A stretch of DNA of 64,000 nt from Hungatella hathewayi (GTDB lineage Bacteria > Bacillota > Clostridia > Lachnospirales > Lachnospiraceae). Shown here one piece after another: positions 61,213 through 64,000 of this stretch (position 1 is the stretch's first letter; each line of letters opens with the position of its first letter). A program made the position numbers and the translations under genes. The notes beneath the pieces are model-generated. The model saw only the letters and a program-made list of their open reading frames with translations, made no database searches and was not told the origin of the DNA. The stretch covers positions 5,048,001 through 5,112,000 of the forward strand of contig CP102274.1 of assembly GCA_025149285.1 (NCBI GenBank), read 5' to 3'.

Positions 61213-62100
61213 TTACTCCTCGTATTCCATAATTTGCCTTATTTTCTCCCTGTCGGCCCCTGTGACAGCTTTCATCGGAAACAGACACGCCGGGTTAATG
61301 GGAACACCTCTCATTTGAACCGCAGTCTTGATAACTGGTACAAACTGATCCTGAATACCGTAGATAGCCATGAGCGCGTCTAATTTCTTTTGATACCTGC
61401 TCACATCTTCCATGCGGTCCTCTTCTGCCGCTCTCACCATAGCGGCGGCAGTTTCGGGAAAAATATTGGACAGACCGGCAATGCAGCCATCACCTCCCGA
61501 TAAAATATTGTGAAAAAAGAACTCATCGAAGCCAGAGTAGACCAGGAAATCCGGCCTCCTGCCTTTCACCTTCCGAATCAGCTCCCGCGTATGGCCCATC
61601 TCACCTACTGTATCCTTAATACCGATAATATTCGGATATTTCATAGCCAGCTTAAGAACGGTATCTGCGGACAGCTGGTATCCCGTTCTGGCCGGGAAGT
61701 TATACAAAAGAATATTTCCCTTTACCTGCTTTGCAAGCTCCGCATAGAAATCATACGCTTCCTCATCGGACAGATAAAAATAATACGGTGATATGACCGC
61801 CATCCCATAAGCTCCGCAATCAGCTGCATAGTTCGACAGCCAGACACATTCTTCAAAGACCGTGCCTCCTGTTCCAACATAGACATTCGCCCTGGAGCCG
61901 ATGCAGGATATGGCCTCACGTATCAGCTGCTTCTTCTCTTCCAGAGGAATACCATAAAATTCTCCGATACTTCCAAGAATCAGGATTCCTTTTATCCCAT
62001 TTGAAATCAGATGTTCATATAACTTTTTATTAGCCTCTATATCCACATGACCCTGATCATCAAAGATTGTGACGGCCGGCGTAATATAATCTGCTTGCAT
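61213..62100 (-). CDS. DHDPS/NAL-family aldolase
   Basis: The 295-residue TIM-barrel protein has GSIGEFYGIPLEEK (GxxGE), the catalytic tyrosine in YNFPARTG and Schiff-base lysine in GIKDT. These place it in the dihydrodipicolinate synthase / N-acetylneuraminate lyase superfamily, which includes 2-keto-3-deoxy sugar acid aldolases. Next to an IlvD/EDD dehydratase it most likely cleaves a 2-keto-3-deoxy acid to pyruvate and an aldehyde. The biosynthetic DapA role is unlikely in this context. Confidence 0.9.
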   Translation of the reverse strand: MQADYITPAVTIFDDQGHVDIEANKKLYEHLISNGIKGILILGSIGEFYGIPLEEKKQLIREAISCIGSRANVYVGTGGTVFEECVWLSNYAADCGAYGMAVISPYYFYLSDEEAYDFYAELAKQVKGNILLYNFPARTGYQLSADTVLKLAMKYPNIIGIKDTVGEMGHTRELIRKVKGRRPDFLVYSGFDEFFFHNILSGGDGCIAGLSNIFPETAAAMVRAAEEDRMEDVSRYQKKLDALMAIYGIQDQFVPVIKTAVQMRGVPINPACLFPMKAVTGADREKIRQIMEYEE

Positions 62101-62187
62101 GACACTCCTCCTGTATATCGTAGTGATGTTTCGTACTGCTCCCTGCTCCCCGTTTTACCGGGTACGGCAGTTTCCAGACAACAGCCT

Positions 62188-63951
62188 TTAGTAGCCTGCC
62201 CCCTCCATAGCCGAATCTGCACCTTCTGTATACCGCTTAAACAAACCGTGCTTTTCTCTAATCGGCCGTTTGGAGAAGCCCGGTTCTTCACAGCCTGCTT
62301 TTCCGTTTTCAGGCTTGAAAAAAACAGAATTTCTAATCTCCAGAATTTTTTCCATATCGGCTGGTGTACACTCCCCGTCAGCCGTGCCGACGATATTCAC
62401 ACTCCTTTTTTCCACATCATAGGCGATAATATCCCCCTCCTCCACGAGAGCGATCGGGCCTCCTCTGGCGGCCTCCGGAGATACATGGCCGATTGCGGCT
62501 CCCCGTGTTGCCCCTGAAAATCTGCCGTCTGTAATCAGGGACACCGTCCCATTCAGGGAGGGATCGCAGACAATTGCTTCTGTTGTCATGAGCAGTTCCG
62601 GCATCCCGCTGCCTCTCGGCCCCTCATACCTGATAACCAGAATATCACCCGGACGTATTTTCTTCTTTATCACAGCGTCGTGAGCGTCCTCTTCACAGTC
62701 GAATACGCGTGCCGTACCCTTATGTTTTCTCATCTCCGGCCTGCATGCAGAATATTTGATAACAGCTCCCTCCGGGGCCAGATTTCCCTTTAACACAGCC
62801 ACAGAACCGGTCTCGGCAGTCTGTTCCGGATCACAGATCACATCCTCTCTGCTCAGGCCATAATTATGAAGATATCCGATATAACGTTCATAGAAATGAT
62901 CCTTTTCAAGCTGCTCTAAATTTTCTCCCAGCGTCCTTCCCGTTACCGTCATGACGTTTAAGTCCAGATATTCCCTTAACAGGAACTGAACCATAGGGAC
63001 TCCGCCTGCAAACCAGAAACTTTCCGTAAGCTGGCTTCCGGAAGGATCAATATTGGCAATATGAGGAATCCGGTGATTGATTTCATCGAACCAGCTCATA
63101 GGGAGCGTCAATCCCAGTTCTTTCGCTATTGACGGCAGATGAAGCGTGGCATTGGTCGAGCCGCCTATGGCACTGTGAACAACCAGAGCATTCTTGAACG
63201 CGGCCGGTGTCATGATCTGCACAGGGGTAATTCCCTTTCTGGCAAGCTCCATCACTGCCTGGCCTGCTCTTCTTCCATACTTTAAGATATCCGTCATCGT
63301 GGCCGGAACCAGTGCGCTTCCCGGCAAATCCATTCCCAGCGCCTCCGCCATACACTGCATGGTGGAGGCTGTTCCCATAAAGGAACAGGCGCCGGCAGAA
63401 GGACAGCCGGTAAGCTTGTAATCGCGTACTTCCCATGCCTCCACCCGTTCATCTGATTTCATGCGCAGAGACAGCTTTCCCGCAGCCAGAGACGTAGTCA
63501 TATCCGGTCCGGGCCGCATACTGCCGCCCGGCAGAAAAACCGTGGGAATCCCCACACGGGCGGCGGCTTTCAGGTGAGCCGGTATGGATTTATCGCAGGA
63601 ACTTGACAAAACCATACCATCCCACGGAATAAATCCGGCATGTACCTCCATCATATCACAGATCGCCTCTCTGGACGCCAGCACCAGATTCATCCCATCG
63701 TGTCCCTGAGCACAGCCATCACAGATATCTGTCACATGGTATTTGGCACCAAAACCGCCCTTCTCTAAGACGCCCCACCTCACCTGATCGGTGAGCTGGT
63801 TTAAATGTACACTTCCGGGATGAGATTCTCCGTAAGCGTCTTCAATCAGAATCTGTGGCTTTACCAGATCTTCCTCGGTCCAGCCGCTTCCCAACTGCAG
63901 TGCGTCAAACTGCGCCCACAGCTTTCGCTCCTTACTGCTCTTCTGCTCCAT
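62188..63951 (-). CDS. IlvD/EDD-family dehydratase, probably acting on a sugar acid
   Basis: The 587-residue protein has the Fe-S cysteines of the family in DICDGCAQGHDGM, SSSCDKSIPA and GCPSAGACSFMGTASTM, and the C-terminal VSLITDGRFSGATRG block. IlvD makes branched-chain keto acids; sugar-acid dehydratases (xylonate, arabonate, gluconate type) share these motifs. The operon partner of the aldolase family favours a sugar-acid role. Oxygen-labile Fe-S chemistry suits an anaerobe. It is preceded by the window end, so upstream genes are not seen. Confidence 0.9.
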   Translation of the reverse strand: MEQKSSKERKLWAQFDALQLGSGWTEEDLVKPQILIEDAYGESHPGSVHLNQLTDQVRWGVLEKGGFGAKYHVTDICDGCAQGHDGMNLVLASREAICDMMEVHAGFIPWDGMVLSSSCDKSIPAHLKAAARVGIPTVFLPGGSMRPGPDMTTSLAAGKLSLRMKSDERVEAWEVRDYKLTGCPSAGACSFMGTASTMQCMAEALGMDLPGSALVPATMTDILKYGRRAGQAVMELARKGITPVQIMTPAAFKNALVVHSAIGGSTNATLHLPSIAKELGLTLPMSWFDEINHRIPHIANIDPSGSQLTESFWFAGGVPMVQFLLREYLDLNVMTVTGRTLGENLEQLEKDHFYERYIGYLHNYGLSREDVICDPEQTAETGSVAVLKGNLAPEGAVIKYSACRPEMRKHKGTARVFDCEEDAHDAVIKKKIRPGDILVIRYEGPRGSGMPELLMTTEAIVCDPSLNGTVSLITDGRFSGATRGAAIGHVSPEAARGGPIALVEEGDIIAYDVEKRSVNIVGTADGECTPADMEKILEIRNSVFFKPENGKAGCEEPGFSKRPIREKHGLFKRYTEGADSAMEGAGY

Positions 63952-64000
63952 CGTATCACCGCCTCCTGTTCCTGTCCGTCGATTCCTCTTATCTGATACT

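Overview
The window looks like the chromosome of a spore-forming, gut-type Lachnospiraceae bacterium (Clostridium symbiosum / Enterocloster-like Firmicute). That placement is inferred from the mid-range GC, strong AGGAGG ribosome sites, consensus sigma-A promoters, spo0A and spoIVB, an HrcA-type CIRCE site, and families common in Lachnospiraceae (EFR1 ferredoxin, DUF5721, CmpB, short cell-wall-binding repeats). No rRNA is present and one tRNA (Ser-CGA) was found.

Layout. 1-2.2 kb: right end of an integrative element carrying a large serine recombinase. It abuts, and apparently interrupts, a collagen-like BclA-type gene. 2.9-10.1 kb (minus strand): a fructose-type PTS (EIIA, EIIC, EIIB), its PRD/EII-domain activator and an MFS transporter. 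A complete group IIC-like intron has inserted right behind the hairpin that ends the PTS genes. 10.3-17.4 kb: ClC transporter, a secreted wall-binding protein, an HPr-like protein, tRNA-Ser, trxB-trxA, and a divergent redox operon (ferredoxin-nitroreductase, ArsR regulator, EFR1 flavodoxin/ferredoxin). 17.4-29.9 kb: GH31 glycosidase, cation/proton antiporter with a divergent LysR regulator, a large inverted duplication, galactokinase operon, radical SAM protein, CapA, flavodoxin. 30-48.9 kb: housekeeping and stress genes, including a secreted protein with DnaJ-type zinc fingers, DegV, MarR, htpG behind a CIRCE operator, M18 aminopeptidase, PrsA-like foldase, sbcDC (sbcC broken by a stop codon), maf, glgA and spo0A.

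49.6-58.4 kb: a type I-C CRISPR-Cas locus. The interference genes (cas5c, cas8c, cas7c, cas3) are open. The adaptation side is decayed: cas1 carries several frameshifts and stops, the N-terminal part of cas4 is lost, and the array has only three 35-nt spacers with a degenerate last repeat. A lone 13-nt piece of the CRISPR repeat lies upstream of the cas operon next to a possible small-RNA promoter and terminator. 58.6-64 kb: spoIVB with a terminator-like hairpin in its leader, and a sugar-acid operon (IlvD/EDD dehydratase, DHDPS-family aldolase, Gfo/Idh/MocA dehydrogenase).

The genes describe an anaerobe that imports sugars by PTS and MFS, cleaves and phosphorylates oligosaccharide products (GH31, GalK), stores glycogen, uses thioredoxin and flavodoxin/ferredoxin redox chemistry, and sporulates. 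All functional calls rest on recognising sequence motifs by eye; no database search was possible.
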